DNA of 48,984 nt from 4484-232 sp964486555 (GCA_964486555.1 CAZANP010000008.1:1-48984), one strand, 5' to 3'. Positions 25,158 to 33,534 are shown, numbered from the stretch's first letter. Translations and numbers: made by a program. The notes: generated by a model from the letters alone, not told the origin.

Positions 25158-26047
25158 TGAATTTGAAAAGATTCTTTCTCTTTCTATTATTGCTCATCAG
25201 TGTGATCGTATTTCCAGGTGTTCAATTGAAAAGTGATGTCTCCCTACCTCCCGGAGTTTTGAAACTCCGGGATGTTTTGGTTGATCATAAGGGAATAAGC
25301 GGAGATCTCCTGGAAAAACCCATCATCTTTCTTATCCCAGGTCTTACTTACAAAATGGACAAAGATTTTTTCGAGAGGAAGTTTCCCAGCTTGGATTTTG
25401 AAGGAAGCTGTGTGACGATAACAGTTAACGCATCATCCCTGGACTTCGGGAAAATTCTTAGAGAGAAAATAAAAGATTATCTAGGTTTGAAAAATGATTT
25501 TCACTTCTTCGTTGAAAGAAGCTACGGCTTTCCAGAGGATCTCGAAAATTTCTCAATAAGAATAACGAAAATATCCCAGAGCAGATTGAGTGTCTTCATA
25601 AAATTCCAGGGGAATAGGATCAGCTACGTAACTCTCCAATTGAAACTCTCATCTCTAAGGAAAGTCGTGGTAGCAGCCAGAAGAATAAATTACGGTGAGA
25701 TCATTTCGAAGGAAGATCTTGAGTACGCCAGGATGAACGTTTTTGATGTCACAGGAACATACATAGAGAATATGGAAGAATGTATAGGAAAAAAAGCAAG
25801 GAAAATGTTCAACAAAGGCGAGGTCATACTTCAGGAGTTTTTAGAAAAAACGCCGGATGTGGTTAGAGGGCAGATAATACTGGCTTACGTTGAATTTCCT
25901 GGTATAAAGGTCATGTCATTGGTTCGCAGCATGGAAAATGGTTGGATCGGAGAAACTATAGCAGCGAGGAATTTAGAAACAGGAAAGCTCGTCTACGGGA
26001 TCCTAGAAGAAGGACCTTTCCTCCGAGTTCTGGAGGTGACACGATGA
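25154..26047 (+). CDS. flgA: Flagellar P-ring assembly chaperone FlgA
   Basis: A 297-residue exported protein with signal peptide (FFLFLLLLISVIVFPG) and a C-terminal SAF/ChapFlgA domain: VVVAARRINYGEIISKEDL and GKKARKMFNKGEVI are the recognisable parts. It escorts FlgI to form the P ring in the periplasm. It overlaps flgG and flgH by four bases each (ATGA), so translation is coupled. Confidence 0.9.
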   Translation: MMNLKRFFLFLLLLISVIVFPGVQLKSDVSLPPGVLKLRDVLVDHKGISGDLLEKPIIFLIPGLTYKMDKDFFERKFPSLDFEGSCVTITVNASSLDFGKILREKIKDYLGLKNDFHFFVERSYGFPEDLENFSIRITKISQSRLSVFIKFQGNRISYVTLQLKLSSLRKVVVAARRINYGEIISKEDLEYARMNVFDVTGTYIENMEECIGKKARKMFNKGEVILQEFLEKTPDVVRGQIILAYVEFPGIKVMSLVRSMENGWIGETIAARNLETGKLVYGILEEGPFLRVLEVTR

Positions 26048-26649
26048 GGAGATTTCTCACTCTATTATTTTTAACACTTTTGATAGTCAATCTCTTCTCA
26101 ACATCCTTATGGAATTCATCGAAGAACGAAAGGTTCAAAAACCTCCTTGCTTCAAAGAAAGCTCAGGAAATAGGGGATATCCTAACGGTTGTGGTCTATG
26201 AAAATCCGACGATATCTTCAAAATCGAGTCAAGATGCTTTCAAAAAAGCTCTCCTTGGGGTTGTGAGTGGTACTATCCAAGCTCTCACGGATTTCGACCT
26301 ATCAAAGTTCATACCGATAAACAACAATCCAACAATCAGAGAAAGGGCTGGAACCATTAGAACCTCCATAATCATGAAAATAGCAGCCGTTGTGGTTGAT
26401 GTGGATGAGAGGGGGAATCTCGTTATAGAAGGAAGAAAGAAGATAAAGATAGGAGAGGATCTTAAGGAGATGGTTTTAAAAGGTGTTGTGAGACCTGAGG
26501 ATATAAGCGCCGATAACACGGTTGATTCATCGAAAATCGCGAATTCCGAGATATGGATAAATGGTAAGATAGTCTTCAAGAGCTCTCCTGATGAGCAGGA
26601 ATCGTGGCTCGATCTCATACTCTCAACTCTCGCCGACCTTTTCTTCTGA
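26044..26649 (+). CDS. flgH: Flagellar L-ring protein FlgH, without lipobox
   Basis: A 201-residue FlgH with GDILTVVVYENPTISSKS near the N-terminus and the C-terminal VVRPEDISADNTVDSSKIAN-type motif (core RPEDISADNTV), both diagnostic. FlgH forms the L ring in the outer membrane and is normally a lipoprotein. Here the signal region (FLTLLFLTLLIVNLFSTSLW) has no Cys, so lipid attachment cannot occur at the usual place. It lies between flgA and flgI in the ring-gene order. Confidence 0.93.
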   Translation: MRRFLTLLFLTLLIVNLFSTSLWNSSKNERFKNLLASKKAQEIGDILTVVVYENPTISSKSSQDAFKKALLGVVSGTIQALTDFDLSKFIPINNNPTIRERAGTIRTSIIMKIAAVVVDVDERGNLVIEGRKKIKIGEDLKEMVLKGVVRPEDISADNTVDSSKIANSEIWINGKIVFKSSPDEQESWLDLILSTLADLFF

Positions 26650-26662
26650 TGGAGGGATGGAA

Positions 26663-27652
26663 ATGAAGAAGATCGTTGTATTTTTACTTATTCTCACTTC
26701 CATCATAGCATTTCCTGTCACTGTGAGATTGAAAGATATTGCCATGTTCAGAGGAGCAAGGGATAACCAGCTCTTTGGTATAGGTCTTGTGGTTGGTCTG
26801 AATGGAACGGGGGATTCGGGAAAAGTCGTGTCATCATTGCTTGCTAACATGATAAAGAATTTTGGATTAGATGTTGACAAAGATCAGTTGAAGTCCAAAA
26901 ACACGGCTCTAGTCATGGTTCTCGTTGATATTCCACCTTTCTACAAAGAAGGAATGAAACTCGACTGTGTCGTCGCCTCGATATCGGACGCGAAATCACT
27001 TGAAGGAGGATTCTTGATTCAGACGCCTCTGTACGGTGCCGATGGTAAAGTGTACGCCGTTGCACAGGGACCTATAAGTATAGGGGGGACAGATGTTAAA
27101 GGCTCTGCGAATCTTCAGACAAGATACAAAGTTATCGGCTACATTCCAGGGGGAGCTATCGTCGAAAATGAGATACCTCACAGTATCGTTGAGAATGACA
27201 CTGTGACCATCCTCTTGAGAAACCCCGATGTGACGACAGCGGCAAGGGTTGTGAGCTCCATAAACAAAAAGTTTGATATGAAACTTGCAAAGGCGACTGA
27301 TCCTTCCACGATAAAGGTCAAGATACCGGATGTTTTCAAGGATGACGTCATAACTTTCTTATCTCTTTTAGAAGAGATAGAGGTCGTTCCTGACGTGCCA
27401 GCTAAAGTCGTGGTTAACGAGAGAACGGGAACGGTTGTTTTTGGAGGAAACGTCAAGCTGTCTGACTTCACGATTTCGTACGGTTCGTTCACCATATCTA
27501 TAGTGAACGGCAAAATAGAGAACGGGGAAGCCACTGTCCAAAATCTTGTGAACGCGTTGAAAGCCCTTGGAGCGACACCTCAAGACATAATAGCCATCCT
27601 TCAGGCCCTTCACGAAGCTGGAGTCCTCCATGGGGAGTTAATCGTTATGTGA
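26663..27652 (+). CDS. flgI: Flagellar P-ring protein FlgI
   Basis: A 329-residue FlgI with signal peptide (VVFLLILTSIIAFP), the GIGLVVGLNGTGDSGK segment and the C-terminal TVQNLVNALKALGATPQDI motif. It assembles into the periplasmic P ring around the rod. I chose the ATG at 26663, six bases after GGAGGG; an in-frame ATG at 26657 directly abuts that site. Confidence 0.95.
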   Translation: MKKIVVFLLILTSIIAFPVTVRLKDIAMFRGARDNQLFGIGLVVGLNGTGDSGKVVSSLLANMIKNFGLDVDKDQLKSKNTALVMVLVDIPPFYKEGMKLDCVVASISDAKSLEGGFLIQTPLYGADGKVYAVAQGPISIGGTDVKGSANLQTRYKVIGYIPGGAIVENEIPHSIVENDTVTILLRNPDVTTAARVVSSINKKFDMKLAKATDPSTIKVKIPDVFKDDVITFLSLLEEIEVVPDVPAKVVVNERTGTVVFGGNVKLSDFTISYGSFTISIVNGKIENGEATVQNLVNALKALGATPQDIIAILQALHEAGVLHGELIVM

Positions 27653-27662
27653 GGTGAGAGAG

Positions 27663-27941
27663 TTGTTAATATATGGGGTGTCGGATGTCAGAAATTATGA
27701 TTTGAGAAGAGCTTGCAAGGAGTTTGTAGGAAGCTTCTTCTATGAGATCTTCAAGAAAATGTACGATACGATACCGAAATCTGATCTCGTTCCTGAGACA
27801 TATGCGGAGAGGTGGTTCAGGGAGATGCTACTTTATGAATATTCCAAAAAGGCAGCTGAGGATTCTTTAAAGCCTTTGGTGGATATGATATACAAAACCC
27901 TCTCCAAGGGAGTATGGAGAGGAAAGAATGGGAAGATGTAA
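27663..27941 (+). CDS. flgJ: FlgJ-type rod-binding protein, no muramidase domain
   Basis: A 92-residue protein equal to the N-terminal rod-binding domain of FlgJ: LRRACKEFVGSFFYEIFKKM and the following WFREMLLYEYSKKA. The peptidoglycan hydrolase domain found in proteobacterial FlgJ is missing, as in many other phyla. The start is uncertain: a TTG at 27663 lies six bases after GAGGTG; a GTG at 27654 lies inside that site. Its 3' end overlaps the radical SAM gene by 14 bases. Confidence 0.82.
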   Translation: MLIYGVSDVRNYDLRRACKEFVGSFFYEIFKKMYDTIPKSDLVPETYAERWFREMLLYEYSKKAAEDSLKPLVDMIYKTLSKGVWRGKNGKM

Positions 27942-29001
27942 AGCGTGTGGCCTCATATCTGATGAGATAAGCGAAACTATAGGATTGTGTGTGAAGTGTT
28001 TGAGGGAAAATCCTTCTCTGTCTCTGAAGACGGTTAAAAGGATCCGTGAAGAGTGGAGAAAGTCTCTGAACCTTCCTTTGCATCCCCCCAGGTCAGGAAA
28101 CATTTCGTGTCACATGTGTGTGAACGATTGCAACATATCAGAAGGAGATTTCGGCTATTGTGGCATCATCAAAAATGAGAGAGGGAAACTTTCAACGATC
28201 TCTGGAGGATTTAACAGAGCGTACCTTCACTGGTATTTTGATCCGCTGCCGACTAATTGTGTCGCAGCACCAGTATGTCCTGAGAGGGAAAGTTATGGTT
28301 TTTACAATCTGGCGGTGTTTTTTGCTGGTTGTAACCTAGATTGCCTTTTCTGCCAGAACATACACCATAAGTACATGGTAAAAGATGGAAAAGTGAAAAT
28401 GGACGAGGGTGTGATTCTAAGCGATGAAGAGCTCTTCAAGATAGCCATGGATTCCAGAGTTGTCTGTATTTGCTTTTTTGGAGGGGATCCGATACCTCAC
28501 ATAGCTTACACCATTAAGGTTGCCAGAAAGATCATAAGATATTCCAAGAAGGTAAAGAGAGTGTGCTGGGAGACCAATGGATTGATGGATACTAAGATCG
28601 CAGAGAACATGGCAAAGTTGTGTGCAGAAACTGGTGGAAAGGTGAAGGTCGATTGGAAAGCGTACTCTCCAGAACTCTATCAGGTCTTAACAGGTGTTGA
28701 TGGTGAAAGAGCGGTTGAGAGGCTCAAGGAGAATGTGAGGATACTCTCAAAGTATGGGGTCTTAGTTGTCAGTACACTCGTTGTACCTCACTATGTGGAT
28801 GCTGTAGAAATTGGAGGTATTGCAAGATTTTTGGCCAGTATAGACCCTAATATTCCTTACATTCTCCTTGGGTTCGCCCCTCAACATCTTATGTTCGATG
28901 TTCCCACAACGAGCAAGAAGCAAATGGAAGAAGTTTACTCTGCTGCCCTGAATGCTGGTTTAAAGAATGTTCACATAGGTAACAGATGGCTTCTCAGATG
29001 A
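27928..29001 (+). CDS. AmrS/PflA-like radical SAM protein with N-terminal zinc-ribbon
   Basis: A 357-residue radical SAM protein. An N-terminal CKAC...CVKC pair looks like a zinc ribbon, then CHMCVNDCNISEGDFGYCG parallels the N-terminus of AmrS, and CNLDCLFCQN is the SAM/4Fe-4S motif. FFGGDPIPH and WKAYSPELYQVLTG are later family segments. It is a paralogue of the AmrS encoded at 10215-11210 but clearly divergent. It is translationally coupled to flgJ, so it is made with the flagellar genes. The substrate is unknown. Confidence 0.85.
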   Translation: MGRCKACGLISDEISETIGLCVKCLRENPSLSLKTVKRIREEWRKSLNLPLHPPRSGNISCHMCVNDCNISEGDFGYCGIIKNERGKLSTISGGFNRAYLHWYFDPLPTNCVAAPVCPERESYGFYNLAVFFAGCNLDCLFCQNIHHKYMVKDGKVKMDEGVILSDEELFKIAMDSRVVCICFFGGDPIPHIAYTIKVARKIIRYSKKVKRVCWETNGLMDTKIAENMAKLCAETGGKVKVDWKAYSPELYQVLTGVDGERAVERLKENVRILSKYGVLVVSTLVVPHYVDAVEIGGIARFLASIDPNIPYILLGFAPQHLMFDVPTTSKKQMEEVYSAALNAGLKNVHIGNRWLLR

Positions 29002-29029
29002 TAGTTTGAAATGTTGAAAAAAGAGAAAT

Positions 29030-29059
29030 TTGACAAGTAGTATGTTCAAGGAGTAATAT
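29030..29059 (+). promoter_or_regulatory. Promoter of the cold-shock gene
   Basis: A perfect -35 box TTGACA (29030-29035) and TAATAT (29054-29059) at 18-base spacing. The transcript would have a leader of about 45 bases that includes the perfect palindrome CCTCGCGAGG (29071-29080). Confidence 0.7.
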
Positions 29060-29110
29060 ATAAACCGTGTCCTCGCGAGGGCATAGAAATTCGCAAGGAG
29101 GAGTTGTGTT

Positions 29111-29311
29111 ATGAGAGGAAAAGTTAAATGGTTCGACCCCAAAAAGGGGTATGGCTTCATAACGATGGATGAAGGAGGAGACATATTTGTACACTGGACG
29201 GCCATCGATATGGAAGGTTTCAAAACTTTGAAAGAAGGACAGGTGGTAGAGTTCGACATTCAGCAAGGAAAGAAAGGACCTCAGGCTGCGCATGTTAAAG
29301 TCATAAGTTGA
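29111..29311 (+). CDS. csp: Cold-shock domain protein
   Basis: A 66-residue single cold-shock domain with RNP1 KGYGFITM and RNP2 DIFVHW, start MRGKVKWFDPKKG. It binds single-stranded nucleic acid and keeps RNA unfolded. AAGGAGGAG precedes the ATG. Own promoter upstream, GC-rich hairpin downstream, so it is monocistronic. Confidence 0.97.
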   Translation: MRGKVKWFDPKKGYGFITMDEGGDIFVHWTAIDMEGFKTLKEGQVVEFDIQQGKKGPQAAHVKVIS

Positions 29312-29318
29312 AGACAAT

Positions 29319-29336
29319 AGGCCCCCTCGGGGGCCT
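29319..29336 (+). terminator. Hairpin after the cold-shock gene
   Basis: AGGCCCC and GGGGCCT form a GC-rich stem around a four-base loop, eight bases after the stop. A T-run is lacking (TTGAATATTG follows), so termination is less sure. Confidence 0.5.
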
Positions 29337-29364
29337 TGAATATTGATGGTTGTTGTGGTAAGAT
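29336..29364 (+). promoter_or_regulatory. Promoter of rpmE
   Basis: TTGAAT (29336-29341) and TAAGAT (29359-29364) with 17-base spacing, directly after the preceding hairpin. Confidence 0.5.
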
Positions 29365-29400
29365 TCTCTGATGACATTTTCTAGAGAGGTGAGATGAAAG

Positions 29401-29616
29401 ATGAAAAAAGGAATACATCCCGAGATGAAGCTTGTTACTGTGAAATGTGCTTGTGGCGCTGAGCATACCTTCTGGACAACGAAACCGAATATAAGAATCG
29501 ATGTATGTTCAAACTGCCACCCGTTTTACAAAGGTGGAGGGAAGGGTGGTGTGTTCATAGTTGACACAGAAGGAAGAATAGAAAAATTCAGAAAAAAATA
29601 CGGAGAGAACTACTGA
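29401..29616 (+). CDS. rpmE: Ribosomal protein bL31, zinc-binding type
   Basis: A 71-residue L31 with KGIHPEM at the start and the four zinc ligands of the C+ form (CAC and CSNC), then HPFYKGGGK. It sits at the subunit interface of the large ribosomal subunit. GAGAGGTGAG precedes the ATG. Confidence 0.98.
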   Translation: MKKGIHPEMKLVTVKCACGAEHTFWTTKPNIRIDVCSNCHPFYKGGGKGGVFIVDTEGRIEKFRKKYGENY

Positions 29617-29640
29617 GGGAGCGCCGGCTCCCGTTTATTA
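29617..29640 (+). terminator. Terminator after rpmE
   Basis: GGGAGC-GCCG-GCTCCC directly after the stop codon, followed by GTTTATTAAT. Confidence 0.65.
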
Positions 29641-29668
29641 ATATTTATTCCTTAAGGAGGGTTTAGTT

Positions 29669-30022
29669 GTGAAAGTTGGTGAGCTTGTGAAAGGTAAAGT
29701 CGTGAAACTGATGAGGTATGGAGCTGTGATAAAACTCGTAGGAGGGGAAGAAGGATTCGTCCATATATCCAAGATTTCTAACGATTACGTAAGAAGAGTT
29801 CAAGACTATCTCAAAGAAGGTCAAGAAGTGACAGCGAAGATAGTTGGAAGAACCAGAGACGGGAAGTGGGAGCTATCCATGAAGGGACAGAAAAATGCTA
29901 TTAAAGACACGAAAAAGAATGAATTTGAAAGGAAATTGGCGCGTTTTTTGAAAGAGAGTGATAGAAAGCTCTCGGAGTACAGGAAAAGAGTGGAGAAGAA
30001 AGGTGGAAGGGGTAGATGGTGA
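29669..30022 (+). CDS. S1-domain RNA-binding protein (YugI/GSP13-like)
   Basis: A 117-residue protein: one S1 RNA-binding domain (residues 1-72, with MRYGAVIKLVGGEEGFVHIS and KEGQEVTAKIVG) and a basic helical tail rich in Lys/Arg ending KKGGRGRW. Similar small S1 proteins bind ribosomes or RNA. The start is a GTG after AAGGAGG. Its stop codon abuts the stop of the convergent transpeptidase gene with no base between. Confidence 0.88.
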   Translation: MKVGELVKGKVVKLMRYGAVIKLVGGEEGFVHISKISNDYVRRVQDYLKEGQEVTAKIVGRTRDGKWELSMKGQKNAIKDTKKNEFERKLARFLKESDRKLSEYRKRVEKKGGRGRW

Positions 30023-31258
30023 TCAACGGGAGCGTGCCAACGCTCCCGATTTCGTTATATCACTGAGTATTTCAGGAAATTCCTTTCCCCATCTAACAAC
30101 TAAAACTTCTGTACCGACACCGGCAAATGCATCCAGTTCCTCCACATCAGGATTGAACATCCTTATACATCCATGGGAGATTCTCTTCCCAATTTCCCAG
30201 GGTTTCGATGTCCCGTGTATTCCGTAAGTGGGGTCTGAGAGTTGCAAGTAGCGCGTTCCAAGACCATTTATGGGAGACCTTGGTGATATGTATTCGCCGA
30301 ACCAATATAAAGCGGGATCTATCTCTTTTCTAAGTATCCAATATTTGCCAGGTGGCGTGGCATCACTCCTTCCAAGGGCAACGGGATAAACTTTCAAGAG
30401 GATGTTGTCGTAGTACAGGGCAAGACGCGATGTTGAAAGATCTATGACTATGGTGGTTGGATTATCGGTGAATACAACCCTTCCCAGTTTCAGTTTTTGC
30501 CCAGCTATTATCAAATTTGGATTTTCCAGAGAATTTATCAGTATCAAATCCCCCACTCTGAGGTTGTACTCCATGGCTATACTCCACAAGGTTTCCCCAG
30601 GTTGCACGATATGGTATCTTGGCTCAATCGGTACGATTTTAAATATGCCAACATCACCCCTTAAAGGAACAGCCACTCCTTTCAGAACGAAAATTTCCTT
30701 TCTCAGTTTAACCGATATACCGTATTTTCCCTTCAACTCAACCACGACATCTCCGATACCATCTTTAAGATCCGATTTAAAAAACGATATGACTTCATCA
30801 TTCACTCTGAAGAATTTCCTATCCTCACCGCAAACTAGCAACCTTTCAACTTTCCAGTCTCTGGAAGCTTTTATTATGACATAGATATAAGGAGTTCTAT
30901 TCTTGAAGTCAGAGAGAATCCTGACATCCAGATCCTCTTTTAAAAACCTCAAATCCAGAACTTCCGGTATGCTTCCCTTCATTCGATTCCCGAAAACGTT
31001 CGTTCCCTCAACAATTGGAACTACCCAATTGGGGAAATCTTCCATATAGAACGCAAATCTGTTCGCAGTAGAAGAACTTGGTTTCAAGAAACCATTGGGT
31101 GTGTACAGAAGTATTTTAAGATCTCCTTGAGGCTCATAAAGTGGCTTGGTGGAGAGTTCGATTGTATTTTCCCCCACTCTATAAATTTTCACCAGGTGAT
31201 CTGCGGAGAATATCAACGACTGTATCAAACACATGAAAAGCAATAACTTCCTTATCAT
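30023..31258 (-). CDS. LysM and L,D-transpeptidase (YkuD) protein
   Basis: A 411-residue exported protein: signal peptide (LLLFMCLIQSLIFS), a beta-rich region of about 180 residues, a LysM domain (YHIVQPGETLWSIAMEYNL) and a C-terminal YkuD domain with the catalytic motif HGCIRM. It probably crosslinks or trims peptidoglycan in the periplasm. I chose the ATG at 31258; an upstream frame extension lies wholly within coaBC, which the gene still overlaps by 80 bases. The next internal ATG, preceded by AAGGAAG, is an alternative. Confidence 0.9.
   Translation of the reverse strand: MIRKLLLFMCLIQSLIFSADHLVKIYRVGENTIELSTKPLYEPQGDLKILLYTPNGFLKPSSSTANRFAFYMEDFPNWVVPIVEGTNVFGNRMKGSIPEVLDLRFLKEDLDVRILSDFKNRTPYIYVIIKASRDWKVERLLVCGEDRKFFRVNDEVISFFKSDLKDGIGDVVVELKGKYGISVKLRKEIFVLKGVAVPLRGDVGIFKIVPIEPRYHIVQPGETLWSIAMEYNLRVGDLILINSLENPNLIIAGQKLKLGRVVFTDNPTTIVIDLSTSRLALYYDNILLKVYPVALGRSDATPPGKYWILRKEIDPALYWFGEYISPRSPINGLGTRYLQLSDPTYGIHGTSKPWEIGKRISHGCIRMFNPDVEELDAFAGVGTEVLVVRWGKEFPEILSDITKSGALARSR
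30027..30050 (+). terminator. Terminator of the S1-domain gene, inside the transpeptidase coding end
   Basis: A perfect stem CGGGAGCG (30027-30034) with CGCTCCCG (30041-30048) around a six-base loop, followed by ATTTCGTT. It lies in the last nine codons of the convergent transpeptidase gene, so its sequence must serve both. Confidence 0.65.
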
Positions 31259-32372
31259 ACGGACCAACCCTCTTTTTGACCCCATCCCTTGTTAGTATAA
31301 CAACCTCTGCCGTGTCACTCTCCACAGTCTTGCGGACATCGTTCACTACCACTATATCCAGATTTTTCTCTTTCAACTTCCTCCAGGCATTCTCCTCGAA
31401 ATTCTCCGTTTCTGCAGAAAAACCAACCAGAATTTTTTTATCCTTTCTCCCCCCGATCTCTTTCAATATATCCGGATTCCTCTCAAGAACGAGTGAGAGG
31501 TTTTCCTTATCTTTCTTTATTTTGTTTTCTGAATACACGGACGGTTTGTAATCCGCAACCGCCGCGTTCATCACGATCACATCCATATTTTCATATCGTT
31601 TCAATACTTCTCTTTCCATTTCCTCAGCGGATACCACTTTCACGAATTCATCTAAAAAAGGTGGAGGAGAAAGAGAAACAGGCCCACTTATGAGGTGGAC
31701 ACGTCCTCCCATTCTCTTTGCAACTTTCGCCAGAGCGTATCCCATCTTCCCACTACTCGCGTTGGTTATGAACCTGACAGGATCAATGTACTCCCTTGTT
31801 GGCCCTGCCGTTACAAGGATCCTGTAGCCTTTTAACGGTTTTTCCCAGGTCACCATATGAATAGCTTCCTCTATCACATCGTTATCGGGGTACCTTCCCT
31901 TTCCCCAATCGCCACATGCTAGAAATCCCTCTTCCGGTTCGAGAACGAACCAACCGTTGTCTCTCAACACAGACAGGTTTCGTCGAGTTATGGGATTTCC
32001 GTACATTCTATCGTTCATGGTGGGAACAATCACTTTGGAAGTTTTGTTAAAAGCCAGGGCCGTAAGAGTTAGCAAGTTGTCTGCCCTTCCTGTAGCTATT
32101 TTTGCTATCGTATCAGCTGTTGCGGGAGCTATTACTAGAACATCCGCCCATCTGGAGAGTTCAGTGTGTGGAATCCAACCGTCTTTGACATCGAACGGAT
32201 CGACGAAAACAGGGCAATTTCCTACCGATGAGAAAACCACAGGAGAGATCAACTTGGTGGCGTTGGGAGTCATGATCACCTTCAATTCGTACCCTTTTTT
32301 TCTAAGTCTGCTGATTAGATCCACCGCTTTGTATACAGCGATACCTGAACTCACACCAAGGAGTATTTTCAA
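31179..32372 (-). CDS. coaBC: CoaBC: phosphopantothenoylcysteine decarboxylase and phosphopantothenate-cysteine ligase
   Basis: A 397-residue bifunctional enzyme of coenzyme A synthesis. The N-terminal flavoprotein half has GVSSGIAVYKAVDL, the catalytic His in PHTELSRW, VPTMNDRM and the Cys in FLACGDWGKGRYPD. The C-terminal ligase half starts at RILVTAGPTREYIDPVR and contains NAAVADYKP. It lies 12 bases after rpoZ in the same run. Confidence 0.96.
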   Translation of the reverse strand: MKILLGVSSGIAVYKAVDLISRLRKKGYELKVIMTPNATKLISPVVFSSVGNCPVFVDPFDVKDGWIPHTELSRWADVLVIAPATADTIAKIATGRADNLLTLTALAFNKTSKVIVPTMNDRMYGNPITRRNLSVLRDNGWFVLEPEEGFLACGDWGKGRYPDNDVIEEAIHMVTWEKPLKGYRILVTAGPTREYIDPVRFITNASSGKMGYALAKVAKRMGGRVHLISGPVSLSPPPFLDEFVKVVSAEEMEREVLKRYENMDVIVMNAAVADYKPSVYSENKIKKDKENLSLVLERNPDILKEIGGRKDKKILVGFSAETENFEENAWRKLKEKNLDIVVVNDVRKTVESDTAEVVILTRDGVKKRVGPYDKEVIAFHVFDTVVDILRRSPGENL

Positions 32373-32384
32373 TCTACCACCTCA

Positions 32385-32624
32385 TCATTTAACTTTTGGG
32401 ATCAAGGCTTTCAATATCTCCTCGTTCTTTATCCTTATGTATCCGAGCTCCAGCTCTTTGAAAGCTATGTTCACAGGGTTCTCGTCAGGAACCGTGAGGA
32501 ACGGTCTTGCGTATTCTACAATTGCCTCTGCTCTTTTGGCAACGGCTATGGGAATGGCGTATTTGTACGGTATTTTCTTCAAAAATTCATCGTAATTTAT
32601 TTTAGAACTTATTTTCCTTTCCAT
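32385..32624 (-). CDS. rpoZ: RNA polymerase omega subunit
   Basis: A 79-residue protein with the omega core PYKYAIPIAVAKRAEAIVEY and the NPVNIAFKEL segment. It supports RNA polymerase assembly. It overlaps gmk by 16 bases and precedes coaBC; the gmk-rpoZ-coaBC order is widespread in bacteria. Confidence 0.93.
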   Translation of the reverse strand: MERKISSKINYDEFLKKIPYKYAIPIAVAKRAEAIVEYARPFLTVPDENPVNIAFKELELGYIRIKNEEILKALIPKVK

Positions 32625-33235
32625 CCCATCACCTCCATCCTGTATTTTTCAATCATTTCCTTCTGGCGCGCTGTTTTCAACCTTTCAGATCTCATGATAG
32701 ATTTCAGATCGTTTATGGCTTCTACCAGGTCTCTGTTTATTATAAGGTAATCAAACTCTTCTATCAACTGAAGTTCCCATCTAGCATCTTCGAGTCTCCT
32801 TTCCATAGCTTCTCTATCCTCTGTTTTTCTCTTTTCAAGCCTTTCTCTGAGATCTTCTATGGAGGGAGGAGCAATGAATATGTAGACGGCATCTTCCGCC
32901 TTTTTCTTGACACTCAAAGCCCCTTGAACATCTATGTCCAGGATGACATCCTTCCCTTTATTTACAGTATCTTCAACGAATTTCTTCGGGGTTCCATAAA
33001 GGTAACCATGTACTCTCGCCCACTCCAAAAACGCATCTTCCTCTATCATTTTTTTGAATTCCTCTTCGCTTACAAAGAAGTAATCCTCACCATCCACTTC
33101 ACCGGGCCTTTTAGGCCTGGTAGTGCAAGATACGGAGAAAACGGCATCTTCCATCTCCGATATGATGGATTTTATCATGCTGGTTTTACCAACTCCCGAT
33201 GGACCGCTCACGACGAACAAGATACCTTTTCTCAT
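32609..33235 (-). CDS. gmk: Guanylate kinase
   Basis: A 208-residue enzyme with P-loop GPSGVGKTSM, the GMP-binding segment SCTTRPKRPGEVDGEDY and lid region. It converts GMP to GDP with ATP. Start ATG at 33235, three bases after the remA stop. Confidence 0.98.
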   Translation of the reverse strand: MRKGILFVVSGPSGVGKTSMIKSIISEMEDAVFSVSCTTRPKRPGEVDGEDYFFVSEEEFKKMIEEDAFLEWARVHGYLYGTPKKFVEDTVNKGKDVILDIDVQGALSVKKKAEDAVYIFIAPPSIEDLRERLEKRKTEDREAMERRLEDARWELQLIEEFDYLIINRDLVEAINDLKSIMRSERLKTARQKEMIEKYRMEVMGWKGK

Positions 33236-33238
33236 ATC

Positions 33239-33523
33239 TCAACCCCTCGATCTCATTCTGTGCAGAAGTTCTTCTATCTCTAAAAAGGATTGCTTGAATC
33301 TCTGAGCGATGGTTTCTGGTTGTATAGCACTCAGAATGATATGATTACTGTCTGTTATCAGAATCGCCCTGGTCTTTCTACCGTAAGTCGCATCTATCAG
33401 TTTTCCCTCGCTCTTAGCTTCCTCCTTCATCCTTTTGAGAGGTGCGGATTCAGGATTTACTATGGCTATGACTCTGTCTCCTGCAACAACGTTTCCAAAT
33501 CCGATGTTTATTAACCCGTACAT
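33239..33523 (-). CDS. remA: RemA/DUF370 family regulator
   Basis: A 94-residue protein starting with the family pattern LINIGFGNVV and containing ATYGRKTRAILITDS. In Bacillus RemA is a DNA-binding activator of matrix and osmoprotection genes; here it has the common yicC-remA-gmk neighbourhood. The role in this organism is inferred only. GGAGGTGAT precedes the ATG. Confidence 0.92.
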   Translation of the reverse strand: MYGLINIGFGNVVAGDRVIAIVNPESAPLKRMKEEAKSEGKLIDATYGRKTRAILITDSNHIILSAIQPETIAQRFKQSFLEIEELLHRMRSRG

Positions 33524-33534
33524 TCGATCACCTC

